DNA of 64,000 bases. It comes from Chromobotia macracanthus (Eukaryota; Chordata; Actinopteri; Cypriniformes; Botiidae). The notes beneath the pieces were generated by a model, which saw nothing but the letters and a program-made list of their open reading frames with translations, did no database searches and was not told the origin of the DNA. This document shows, one piece after another, positions 45,394-58,600 of this stretch. Made by a program: the position numbers and the translations under genes. Within the stretch, counting starts at the first letter, position 1. Each line of letters starts with the position of its first letter. The DNA is taken from NCBI GenBank assembly GCA_036877525.1, contig JAZGTH010000032.1, positions 619,001 through 683,000 of the forward strand, read 5' to 3'.

Positions 45394-46049
45394 CATTCAC
45401 ATATCTTTCTTAATCCATGACATTTTTTTATAAAAATGTTCACGCTGTTCTTCCATGCAATAAAAGTCAAAGGGGTCCTTGTGACTATTCAACATTATAG
45501 CAGTATGTAAGAAACACATTGAAACGTATGCTGTTATTCATTGCACTCCATACAATTCTTTTTTTTGCTTTCTTTCACGTCCACTCAGATGGCACGTTGA
45601 GTCAGTATGCTGTCAAATGCCACTGGTTCTCATGTGTTTGAGTATGCAGAAGTGTAAATAAAATTTCAAAATGACAGCATCAGTAAAGATTAAATATCAT
45701 TTAAATTTATGGTGCTTGATAGCGTCAGTCACTGTTCATTTTGATATTTTAGAAAAAGAGATTGGAAAAAGCCTTAAAAATGTTCAAAATGTCTCCTTTT
45801 GTGTTCTATGTAATATTTTTTTCTTTTGAGTGAACTGTTCCTTGAACATTTCACTCGTGAACTGTCAACAAGAACATTTTCAAAATAGTTTAAATTAACC
45901 AATTAATCAAGTGAGAGGAATAATGTTGTTTGTCCTTGTTAACTTGCTGGCTTTAAAACACATGAACAAACCAAAGGGTAGTAACTGGTAATGAAAGTAT
46001 GACAACAATCTAAATGTAAAACTCAATGCTGAGGAGTAATGAGGTCTAA

Positions 46050-46686
46050 TCACATTAGCCACTGCTCTTTCTCTTTACTGAAATGCACCACCCACTTTCT
46101 GGTAAGTTCCAGGTAGTGGTCTGGCTGACTGGGTTTGTAGTCCAAATATAGACGGGCCTCAGTTTTCTTAGGCAAGGCCCTTTCAATCTGAGTCCCTTCA
46201 TGCCACTCATTAAATGATGTTATTGTGATAATATCAGGCCTGACTGACATCGCTGCCTGCAAAGACGTCTCATAATATCGTCTGTTCACTCTGTTGCGTG
46301 TATTGTGATTGTTCCAAGGACGAACAGCTGTGTCCATGTAACCAGGCCCGGCGCTAGGCACAAACAGCAAGTTGTTCTTGTTGCAGAAAGCCTTTATTGC
46401 TTTCCAGTTCTGGTGAGAAGATCCAAAGGAGAAACCATTGGAAGCGAAGTAAGTGTACATGCCATCAAAACCACCAGATAGGATGTCATGCTTGTGGCGT
46501 TCTTCTACAATGAGGGCAATAAAGATGGCATCGTAAGGTGTTCCTCTGAGACTGTGAGAGCCTCTGGCAGTTAGCAGCTCCGCCCAGGCCTCAGGTGGGG
46601 TCAGGTAAGAGTCGTACACATAAAAGAGTGGAAGAACCTTTCCAGTGCTGGACTTGAACTTGTAGAAAGCCCCGTGGGTCCCATAT
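46050..46686 (-). CDS. maneal: maneal exon 4 (residues 230-441)
   Basis: Acceptor CTATTGACAG/ATATGG. Runs YGTHGAFYKF to QWLM-stop and includes the FNEWHEG catalytic motif. Phase 2 entry completes Lys230. An in-frame ATG upstream of the acceptor (46703) is intronic. Confidence 0.94.
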
Positions 46687-49600
46687 CTGTCAATAGATTT
46701 CATGAGGGACGAGTTTATTATGCTGAGAAATCATTTCAGAGCTTAGTATATGTGTATATACAGAAGTGTACACTAATACACTTCTATTTATACATATTTA
46801 TATATATTCTCTCTCTCTCTCTATATATATATATATACATTAAAACAGAATGCAAATCAAATAAACCCATATTTTATATGCAATAAATGCAATAACTACA
46901 AACACTTATATAGTCAAGATAAGATATAATCAAGAAAGACATTTTTATTGTAGTTGGACCTCACTATACATTGACCCATATATCTATATGGACAAATACT
47001 GTTATGAATTGGATATATTTACATAGACATCAGTTATTTTTGCTTTGGAGAACTGCATATAGGTGTCAGTATAAAGTCCAAGACCACTGTTGTTTCTGTA
47101 GGTGTGTTTTTTTTATTTTTCATGTGGTGTTTGGGACGTTTTATACATTGTATTGGCCTTATGGCTGGCCCCCCAATCTACTATTCGTTAGGATAAAAAT
47201 ATTTGAGTGGCAAATTTTAATTAGTCAATTAGTCGCAGAAAGAAAAGACTGCAAAGTCAGATATCTGCAAAGGCAGATATGTGGGAATTCTGAAATCAAA
47301 GGACATTAAAAAGTATTCATTTTAAGAAGGTAACAGATGACCCAAAAAGGACATGCAAATTCTACAGGCAAATGTTCACTTAAATTTAATCGACCTCAAA
47401 CATCACTTGAAATGTGAGTAGTAGCTTAATGTTATCCACTGTACATGGTCGCTTGCGCTAGGCATGAGGGACACAACGTCTTGTTCTCTCTATCAGGGAA
47501 CAAGGGTTACATACGTAACTGAGACGTACCCTTTCTGGCGGTCACTCAACATTGTGTTGATGATGACACTAGTGGTCCCTATACGAAGCACCACAGGGAC
47601 TGAACTGTGCTACGAAGTAAGGGGAGCAGATGTGGACAAGCCGCTTTGTGCCTTGTCACGAGTGCTTTAGCTAAATCGTAACCTTCCAGCTGTGTAAGGC
47701 GTCTCCCGGCGGAAACGGGAGCCCACTTGCCAATAAGGCCTAAGCGGTAGCCAGCAGTTGAGCGGAAGCTGGGACAGTGCCTCCTCTTCTTTTATAATGA
47801 GGGGAACACTACGGAGAACACATACTATTGGTAATAGGTGTCATGTGGTAAATGTAACATATGGATGTACCCACCGGGTAATACACATATGGAAAACTTC
47901 TGAGAAGGCCCCTATCCCCTGAGAGGGTGCCTAGACTCAGCAGTAAGGTAGAGAATTCTATCGTGGAGAAGACACAGGGTTTCTTCATAAGGGAGCTTGT
48001 CCTGTGGATTATACATCATACTGGGTTATACATCATACTCCTCTGCCGAGTTGTCCACCAGAGGTGCCAGAAAATGACCCTCAAGACGTCCTCTGTGCTT
48101 GACAGCAAATAGGACAGGAATAGCACACGTTATCACCTCAAAAGAGGGGAAGGGTGAAAGAGCAAGCAATTTACCCACCCGGTTGCTGTTTCATTACCCT
48201 GGAGTACATGGGGTGCTACCGGGCTCATGTGAAGGTTGAGAAATCTCACAAGGTGTTGGGTGTAGCCCAGCTCACGGCTCTACATATGTCTGCTAGTGAG
48301 GCACCCCAAGCCAGAGCCCAGGAGGTCACAAATCCCTAGAGGAGTGTGCCCTGATACCCAAGGGGCTCTGTTGTTCCTGAGATCCAATGGGTGTTTGTTT
48401 GGAGACAGCGTTACCTTTGCAGACCTCTGAAGCAGACAAAGAGCTGGTCAGAGCGTTTAAGGCTCTGTGTGCATTCCTGGTACATGCGTAATGCACGCAC
48501 TGGACACTGCATGGACAGAGCTGTGTCTTCCTTCCCAGCGGGCACTGCTTGTAGGCTAGTGAGTGCCACTAGAAGGGCCGCTTTTAGTATGAGGATGCTG
48601 AAATTATCCTCCTCTAGGTGCTCGAATGGGGCTCTCTGTGGTCCTGGAGTGTTCCACCTCCAATGGTGTTGTGGCAAACAGAAATGGCTACCACGTTGAC
48701 CTTAAGAGCGGAGGCAGACAGGCAGCTCTCCAGGTACTCTTGGAGAAAAGACAGCACAACGCTGATCTGGCAATTCTGTGGGTCCTCAAGAGATGCCTTC
48801 CAGGCATAGAGCTGCCTAGTAGAACCTCAGGCTCTAGCCTGAGTAATAGTGTAAATCATCGCTGGTGAAAGACCTGCTAAGTCCTCTACATCGCATCCAG
48901 AGTGGGACCAGAATGTGGCCACCAAAGTACCTGGTGCTGCACCTCCCTGACCTTGCACAGAACCTGTGCACAGAACCTGGGCAAGGAGGCTCACTGGGGG
49001 AAAAGCAACTTGTGTAGATGTCATGGCCAGTTGTGCGCTAGATCATCCGTGCTGAGGGGAGTTTTGGACAGGGAATACCTCAGTGGGCAGTGGGTTGACT
49101 TGGCAGAAGCAAACTGGTCCACCCGGGCTTCTCCGAACCTCTCCTAAATTGACTGGACTGCCAGGTGGTACCCTGTCCAGAGCCCTGACACTGCATGCAC
49201 ATTGTACATGACACCCCAGCCCGAGTTTGAATGGTAGGTTTTAATACCCACATTTCTGAACATCTGTCCTAGGGGAACACCTGCCCGTAGGAAAGCCAGA
49301 TAACTCCACAGACTGAAAGTTCAGTGATAACTTCAAGCTGATAACCACCCGGAGTACACCGACGCACCAGGCACGCCACTTGACTCGGTTGTGAAGCCAG
49401 TGTTAGAGTGGTCTTATATGCATCAAACTGAGTGGAACTACTGCTGCCAAGGATGCCATATGCCCTAGGAGCCTCTGAAAGAGTTTTAAAGAGACTGCTG
49501 GCCTGTTCTTAAATAAATACAGGCTGGCAAGCACTGACTGCACCCTGTCTTCTGTGAGACAAGTCATTGTGTTGACCAAGTCTAACTCGCGCTTACTCTT

Positions 49601-52600
49601 TTCCCAGTTGACCTGAAGCCCCAAGCAGTCTAGGTGACGTATCACTACATTCTTGTGCTCATGTAACCGTATGATTCTGTGGTATGCGTTGTGTTGAAAA
49701 TTAGTGAAGAATGACAGGAGAGGGCTGTATTGGGTCTGCATAGAGAATGTATTTTTATATAGTCAGATCATCACAACAGCTTCAGCTCACACATCAGTAA
49801 CACAGTCTTCCGTTTGTGAGAGAGAAGAAAAAAAAGAGGCCATTAAAAGAACAATACAGCAGGTATATCCACCAAGTGAACCACTTTGTTGTTAAAGGAG
49901 AGGGTGAAATCATCACCTCCTAACAGACCCTTTTTTAATCTATTTTTACAAACACTGGTTTAAACAATTATAGAACAGCATTGAATGCATAAACAGGAAA
50001 ATCTAGTGAAATAAAACGATGTTAACCTTGTTACACTTGCACAAAAAATCTCACGAGTGAGCCAGAATGGGCCAGTCATCAAGATCAGAATGCTTACGAA
50101 AAGGGGCAACCTCCGGAGAAGGGTGGCGACCTCGCTCTGTAGGACAGGGGCATCCTCACCTGATACAGAGGTGAAGAGGACACTGCTAAACCTGGGTGGG
50201 CGTTGCGTGAACTAAATCACATAGCCAAGATGGATTGTCTTTGGTTGGAGAGTGTTGCCCACACGTCAAGGAACCATGCTAGGGGGACTAGAGGTACATG
50301 CTTCACCGTGCCAAGAGCTGGAGCTGCACAGCACGACATTTCCGAACTTACCTGTTTGCATCAAACCGCTATCAGTGAGCCACTGTGCATGAGAGCAGAG
50401 CACTGCACAACCTCATAAGTTCATTGTGCACCTTCAGGAAAGAAGAGCACTAGGGTGGGGCGTGGCATGATACCACATCCCGACCCCAGATACCAATCAT
50501 TGAACCATGAGCAGATGGAAGGTGAAGGTTTTACACCCAAGCTTGATGCTCGCCGCTGCCCGAGATAACAGCACAGCAAGTCTGGCGTCTGCCTCCTTCT
50601 GAGCTCCACTCTGGGAGAGCAGTGCATCAAGCGAGTCATTCTCTTAGAATAGCAGTGCACTCTCTGTTGCTGTAACCGACATAGCATCAACCTCATGAGC
50701 TACGCATGAGACAGCAATCGCGTGGGACTGATCAGCTGCTGCACCCGAGAACTCAACCTGTGAGAATGAGTGTATCGGGGCTGGGAGGTGGATGATCTCC
50801 CACCTTGATGATGTCCCCATTATTGCCCTTGGCGCTAACCAACCCAGCACTTGTAGGGGAATCGTGAAGGGAAATGGACAGGGAGGATGCCCGCTTTGAG
50901 TGAAGCAGGCGAATCGCAATGTTCTTATAGTCATATTCTAACAATGGAAACATGAACCATCCACAAAAGGCACCTGAGCATGCCCAGCACCAATCATTAC
51001 CGTCTGAGGAAGCAATGAAGCAGCCACATCCGGTGCCACAGGAACGGAAAGCTGTCTTTAAAAAGACGCCATACCACTGCGGGAGCAGAGAAGGAAAAAT
51101 ACTAATTTATGCTATGTAGTTGACCTGCTGAAGTGCCCAGGGGAAGTTTAGCAAAGGACGGGATGAGGCAAAACCACCACTGAATGCACTGTATATACAC
51201 AGCAGGAAGAAGAAAAAAGAGATTTACTTATCTTTCTGAGGCATCAGGTCCACAGCATATACAATTCCAAATAACAAAATCTGAGTGAGTGTTGCACGCC
51301 AACTCGCTTACATATCCAGATACCTGGGGCAGAGACTGGCATGCAAATTCCACTCGCCAATTTCTTTGGCCTTTTTTAAAAAAGATCAGAGGCAATTGGG
51401 CTCCCAAGAACGAACCTCTAGTGTCGTCATTGACTTGACATTGAGTGACCAACAGAATGGAATAAGACTTATCCATTAAGAGCTCAGAATGTGAATGCAT
51501 TTCAGAATGTCTGGTGTTCCTTTTTAATATAAGACTGAAAACGATGGAAAAATAGTGGTGCAAGTTAAATAATTGTCTATGATGATGTAGTGTTTGATGC
51601 TTTATCTTTTAGTTATTCATTTTTATATAATGTATAGGCTTTATTTTTTTTGCAGACGTAACCTAACTTAAGCCATAAAGAAAAATGTTTACTGATTCTG
51701 CACTGTCCTTGTACTGTAACTGAGGACTCATGGACATATGGTATAAATCAATGGGTGCCACACAGCTGTTTGAATTACAATACTCTATGTAAACCTACAC
51801 TTCATTTCTCTCAGCTACATAATGTTTTGCTTTCCCAGCCATTAGTGCTGCTAGAGAACAATTCAAGGCTATGCAACTTTAATGAATAATTGTACGATGT
51901 GCTCACAAACACTTAACTTGCATCTTACTGTGAAGTGATTGATCTATTATTATATATACATGGATACATTGTTTCCCTTAACCTCTATGCTGAGTGTTAG
52001 CTATATTTTTAGCTCTCTACATTATTAATGATTCATGGAAAATAAGAGCACTATTTTTTAAAACATTACTCTTATTCTCTGTTTGCCAGGCTGGATTGAA
52101 TTTTAGCCTCTTCTTGAGTTTAAAGCAATCAGCTCTTTAATATGGAGAAGGGCTACAGGTTCAGGTTAGCAGGCAGTTTTCTGGTCTGGTCACAGAGGTG
52201 AAGATATGCAACCTACTTGTCAATGATGTATTTGATATTGTCATGCACACTGACGTCTGTCCGGCCTTTGTAGGGCTGCAGGTGAAATGCAACCTGTAAA
52301 GGGTTGAAGGTTATGAAGCAGAGAATAAAACAGACATTATAAAATAAGATAAACAAATAAGACATTATGTACAGCACCTACAGTACAGTCCTTTTAAAAG
52401 AACTTGTTGAAAATGATCTCCTTTTGTGTTCTAAGAGAGCAAAAAGGCCACACATTTAAAACTAAACACTAAGACTAAACTTCCCTGAACCTTAAACTTT
52501 CTTGCATTCCTTGATGCAAACTCATCAATTATATAATCATGCGAAATATGCCCAACAATTACTTGGTTAATACAGCAGAACCACTGAGATGTTTATGTGA

Positions 52601-55600
52601 CATGGTGACCTCAGGCAGGATTTGATGAGGTTTAGCTTTAAATACTTGTGCCAAAGAGTGCATCCAAATATTTCTGTATTTACAATGAAATACTGTATGT
52701 GTCTGACACCCAAAATGCATTTGTTGCACTGTAAATTACTTTGGATAAAAATGTCTGCCAAATGCGTAACCGTTAATGCAATAAATGTTAGGGTTAGGGT
52801 TAAAACGTTTTAAATGAGCCATTGGAGATTCTCTTTACTGAACTGATGTCAGGACCTAGTCAACACAATCTCAAAAAATCTTTATGGCATCACCTCTATG
52901 CATCATCAAGTAATATATATTAGCATTAATGTAACAAAAATGTAAAATGTATTACATTTCATTAGATCCATATACTGTTAAACAATTTTTTCTGTTAAAG
53001 AGACAAATAACAAACAAACAATTTTTTTTGCACATTTTCCCTCCTCATCTGTCTTGTCCTATCCTGAACAGATAATGGCTTAGACATATTCTATTCCATA
53101 ATTTCAATGTACGTTGATGTTGAACTTCTCTCTCTACTGACATCACCTGAGGTGGTCACTTAACTCTGCCCCTCCTTCTCATGCTTTTGAGGCCCGACCA
53201 GGTTAACCGACACACACAGTGACATAATATCATTGAAGTGATGTGCAGCTGAGCAATTAAAACCCAGTTGCACATTCCATTTTCTTCCTTATCCAACAAT
53301 GTCACCTCCCGCAAAATGCCACTCTGGCTGTTGCCCATGCCTTTACTGGGTGGAAAAAGTTTTAGACATCATTTACATTTACATAGACATCACTCTTGAT
53401 GGATGCTCTATAAAGTCTGCTTCATTAGCCAAGAATCTGGGTGTCATTTTTGATAACAATTAGTCCTTTAAAAACCACACTTCCAATATTTGTAAAACTG
53501 CATTTTTCGATCTCAAAAATATATCAAAACTACAACACATGCTTTCCAAGTCAGACACCGAAAAATTAATTAATGCATTCATGACATCAAGACTTGATTA
53601 TTGCAATGCCCTGGTGGCTAGGTAATTACTTGGTAATACAAAAACTCCAGCTGGTTCAGAATGCAGCAGCCAGAGTTCTCACAAGAACGTGTAAGCATGA
53701 CCATATTAGCCCAGTTTGTCCACACTGCGCTGGCTGCCTGTCAAGCATCGTATAAACTTCAACATTGTGCTGATTACTTACAAGGCTCTGAATGGTCTAG
53801 CTCATCAATACATAAGCGAGCTCCTTCTTTATTACAGTCCTTCGCGTTCATTGTGATCTGAAAATTCTATTATTATACACCTACCTCCAGCATAGTTAGT
53901 TTTGATATTTTGTTCCCTGCATAGTCACAGCAGTGTGCTCTAATTATAGCTGCAATTAGTAACATTTTGCTTCTGTTTTTAACACTACACATTACACTTG
54001 TAACACTACCCTATTTCTGTTGGTTCTGTTGGTTCTTAGTGCCCGACATATTGTATGTCATGACATATAGATGTAATCAGACCCAACAGTTTCTTATCAA
54101 TAAATATAATCAACTCTCCATCCATATCCAAGAACGTTTGCAACTTTAATGTGCCAGAGGAGAACTGGCCCTCTCGGTTAAGCTTGGTTTCTCCCAAGGT
54201 TTATTCTCCAGCTATACACCATTGGAGTTTTGGTTTCTTGCCACTGTCCCCTGTTGGTTTGCTTACTGGGAGACTGCTGGGAGACATCTAACTTAGGGTT
54301 TTGTAAATTGTTAATATTGCTTCTAGCCATATGATATAATTATAGTCCAAATGACTCTTCTATTTTGCTACTTCTTTGTCTCAAATTGCCTCCCATTCTC
54401 TTTTATTGTGTCATTTTCAGGTATTTGTATTGTATCTCCATGTTAGCTAGAATGGCATATCTTGCTTAATGATTTTGTAGTTTTATTGGTTCAGTCACCC
54501 CTTTTTTCTGTATGTTGGTCCTTTACATGTATCAGAGATCAGATCTACTGCTCTGTAACACTGTAACACTCTTTAAGGTTTTTCACACTTGAAACATGGT
54601 ATCATGATACACAATATTTGTTGAAGACCTTTGAGGAGAAAGACCTGCTCCACTTCAACAACAGCTACATGACCATGACTGTCTTAACTGAGAGATGAGC
54701 TAAGAGCAAAAACCCACCACAAAAAGTTGAGATCCACCAGTGTTCTGCTGAATCAGATCAGTTTTGAGAAGTTGATCAAACATCTGGGCACTCAACACCT
54801 GCAACTTTGCAACATTTTTGTCTGTCAAAACTGTCAAAACATTTGGAATGCCACATAGTTTGTTATATAAAGCAAAAGGTGCATGCAAGTAGATAAAAAA
54901 TCTGACCGTTCAGACTGATTCATTTAAGAACCCATTATATCTCGAATGTGTATTTATCTAATCAGTTTCTTACTGTCAAATAAAAAAATCTTTATAATCA
55001 TAAAACAAAGTAATATCAAAAATTATTTTTAATAATAAAACTAAAAACAAAACTACAAAACAACACTTAATAAAAAAAAAAGACAGGTGAGACCAACAAT
55101 TAATATGAGAACAAATGAGAACTGACAGGTGGCTATGGAAACTTAGTATAAACTAGTATAGTTACTACAGAAACAAACAAGGGACTAATTAGGGTCAACA
55201 GGACAATGACAGCATGGAAGAACCAAAACAGAACATGTTGAACACAATGTTACAAACTGTTCAGAAACAAAGGGATGAAGGTCCAAATGCAGCTTTATTG
55301 AATGTAATCCACAGATGTTATCCAAGAAATGGGCAGGTGGTAAAAACAAAGAAAGAACAGTCCAAACCAAACAATCAAGTCCGAATCACAGACCTATAGG
55401 GTAAAACAAGAAAATAGGCAGATCAAAACTGGGCATGAAACTGATGTTTTGATGCTATGTTGAGATAGCATGTTGTTCAAAACATTCAGATCCTGTGACT
55501 ATGGCTAAATAAAGCTTCTGCACATTTCATGTGTTTTAACAGCTGGCATACCTGCCAAATCTGCATTTGATTGACAGAATCAGGAACAAACCACACACAT

Positions 55601-58600
55601 CTGCACACCTTGTGGGTTTTTGTAAGAGGATTTTTTTAAAAGCTGGAGAAATTATATGTAAAAAATTGTGCCAAGACCTAAGCCTCACTTTCCAATTTCA
55701 AGAGGTGCTCTAGCGATAGTGGATTAATGGTCCTTATAGAATTTATCCTCATTGTTTAAGTGCAAGACTCCCATGTTGGCCTGATTATTGGTTCGAGCCC
55801 TGCTCAGACCTGGCACAAAGACCGGTTACACTTCAATAGCACAGTAAGTGATGTTTTTTAATAAAGATATGTAACAAATTTAAGACACTGTGACTTGGTT
55901 TCTTTTATTAACCTACATTATTCATGACTCAGAGTCAGATCTCAAAGTCAGACAGATATTAAAAACACATTGAAAACACAACAATAAAAAAACACTAATT
56001 TTGAAATGGCTCTTGGAGACAGGTAACAGATTTTTTTTTGTTTTAATAAATTTTTTTATTCCAGCTTGTACATTTTTTTTTACTCCAGCTTGTGATCATA
56101 ATGAACGTGACAGGGACCATGTTCCTTTGAACTGTGAATTTGTATGCTGGTTGATCCCCAATATTACCAGCCTATCAATAGTTTCAGGATAAATGTATTG
56201 TTTAATGATAGCAAGCACTTACCTTTCAAAGCACACAAAGTCTAATTTTTCATTTGTTTTATCTTACTTTATGCAAAATCATAAATTTTGCTCCACAGGG
56301 AACGCAATATTAAAGGACTTCACAGCTTAACAGTGAATATCTTCATAGAACATTTCTGTCATTTTGTCAGAAACAAGTATCTGATGAGGATCTGTGGAAA
56401 TCTTTTCATGAATTAAATGATCCAGATGGCTGAATAGATTTAAACATCCAGAGAGATATGCAGAAATACACGGAAGTATTGAGAGATTCTGTTTTCAGCT
56501 GAATGTGTTTGTTGCTGTACAGAATGAGGAATGGCCTTGAGCATGTTTACAAAATGCAGTGGCTATTATATAAGCACTGGCATCCAGCTATTCATTCATT
56601 CATCCTACTCATCCTAACCTTGCTATGCCTTTATTTCTATTTACATGACCCCAAGATAAAAAAATAGAAAAATGTATGAATTTCCCTTCCTCTTCTCAAT
56701 ATGCATCTAACTAGACACCATTATTAAAGCATGCAACATATGATGCACAGCTCTACCTGTCATTCCAACCTGACAATGCAACTGTCAGCTAATGAGACTG
56801 TTTGCCAAGTCTATAGTATTAAAACCATATTTTCCCAAACACTGACTGATTCACAAATATGATGTTAGCCATTGAAAAGTGGGGAATTACACTTAACATA
56901 AAAGTGAACAAGTAAGTAAAGAACTGCTGCTTTAACTGAAAGTTTACCTTGCCTGTGAAGAACGTTCCTGGGTCCATATAGAAAATAAAGATGGGTGGGC
57001 ATAAGCATCTAAATTATGTTTATTATGATTATGTTTTCAGCAGAGAAAATGTAAATAGCCTTGTGAACATTTGCAGAAGAGAATAACTGAAGTGCAGCTG
57101 CTAGCTAAATTCAAAACTAATTGGACAATGGTGGCAAAGGTAAGGCATGTTGATCTGCCAGAAACCAAATGATCATTCTGTTTTTGAGAAAAGACATAAC
57201 TACAACATAAAGAGGACTCACAATGGGCACCAGTGATTGTCAAAACACTAAGAACATGCTTAGATGTGATTGGTAGAGAGGAATGTTATTGGACATAAAC
57301 CCCGGACTTCAAAGCTGTGGGTTTTGATGGGAAATTACATACAGTGGAGAGAGATTTTAATTTCACATAACTGCTTTAGCATCAACTGTGAGCATTCATG
57401 AAGGAGTGAAAATATACTATATTTAATCTATAATACTATTTTCTAGACAGCTCCGTTTATAAATAAAAACTTAAAATTAAATTAAGATTAGATTAGATTC
57501 AACTTTATTGTCATTACACATGTATAAGTACAATGCAACGAAATGAAGTTTAGGTCTAACCAGAAGTGCATTAAGCAGTAAAGTGCAGGATATAAGTTAA
57601 ATAATTTAAATGTAGATAAAGCATTTATCTTTGATGCAATTGAATGTTTTTTCAGTTTAATGATGCATCACAATTTATTTAATTTAAGGCTATGTTTTGG
57701 TTATTGAACAGCCATAGTTGGCAGAATTTAAGGTCTTTAGAGAGGATCTTGAATTTTTGCACAAAATTTGTCCAATACAATTTTTGAAATTTACATAGAA
57801 ACATGAATTAGTTTCTATGTAAAAAAAAGTCACTAGGCAGGAAGAACGATGAATCTTAGGAAATGCAAACCTATAATGACATGGTGAATACACTTACAGA
57901 CTGTGCAAAAAGATTTACTCAACCCCACCAACCACTAGGTACTGTAGGAAATCACATCATTCAGTTCAGTATGTCACAATATCGCTGTGTACTGTCAGAA
58001 CAAAACGGAATATCACCAGAACTGGCTGATACCTATACCTACGAGTCCTAAGAGTCAAACACTTATCAATTAGCTTTCTTTGAGTGTCTTTGAGAGGGAA
58101 ATGTACAATCATACATACACCTGTTATAAATTAAAAGATTTTTCATGTAACTTTTTTCATAGGAAGTCATAGGAAAGCCTTTTCATATGCAGAGAAAGTT
58201 ATTTTATTTTTTATGAATTTCTTTTTGTTGAAATAATGTACACTTTAAGGTACACCAGGTTGTGATCAGTAAATTGTCATTTATTAGGTCAGACAAGAAA
58301 TGTTAATTATTTAAATTAGTACATTAGCATAAGATCTTAAACCAAAGTGTTAAGTAAGCAGAAAAGTTTTACAAATCTCTCACCAGTTACCTTGATACTG
58401 TGTCTATGTGCAGCATCCATAACGGCAGGCACAAGGTCCTCAGAGGGTTTGCCATGTTTATCTACCACACCAGGTGGGTACCAGGACAGCACAACTACAC
58501 CTGCCATCACAAGTTCAAATGAATATCTTCACAATCAAAAGTCTTTTTTGACCACTAATACAACTGTTACAATCCTGATACATTTGTGTACAATATGGCA

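Larger units (their letters stand above)
47470..51470 (-). mobile_element. DIRS-type tyrosine-recombinase retrotransposon, degenerate
   Basis: About 4 kb on the minus strand. The ends are inverted: GGTCACTCAACATTGTGTTGA...GACACTAGTGG (47528-47573) mirrors GACACTAGAGG...GTCACTCAATGTCAAG (reverse of 51418-51452). Inside, from 5' to 3': gag-like sequence (about 51050-50420), RT entry DAPVLQSEVATLLR-like (50150-50100), RT end HLDCLGLQVNWEKSKRELD and FQRLLGHMASLAAVVPLSLMHIRPL (49640-49405), and recombinase ALLVALTS, CPVRALRMYQECTQS and PLGIRAHSSR (48590-48310). The last contains the first catalytic Arg and His region. Stops are frequent. It lies in maneal intron 3 in the gene's orientation. Confidence 0.85.
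46687..52216 (-). other. maneal intron 3 (5.5 kb)
   Basis: Contains a DIRS-type element (47470-51470) and a CT/TA microsatellite (46808-46838). 51480-52216 shows nothing recognisable. Confidence 0.8.
54600..56990. other. maneal intron 2, mostly unassigned
   Basis: No gene signal. A possible LTR fragment (55245-55440) and a tRNA-like SINE head (55690-55830) are listed separately. Confidence 0.4.

Noticed and set aside
46687..46703. ATG at 46703 as start of a single-exon mannosidase-like gene
   Set aside because: It lies upstream of a good acceptor (TTGACAG at 46687-46693); residues before the acceptor are intronic and the earlier exons complete the GH99 domain.
52785..52802. GGGTTAGGGTTA, telomere-like repeat
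   Set aside because: Only about two units, at the end of an interspersed repeat; not an interstitial telomere array.
55690..55830. tRNA gene
   Set aside because: Box-like motifs exist but the spacing is too long and no acceptor stem or cloverleaf can be formed.
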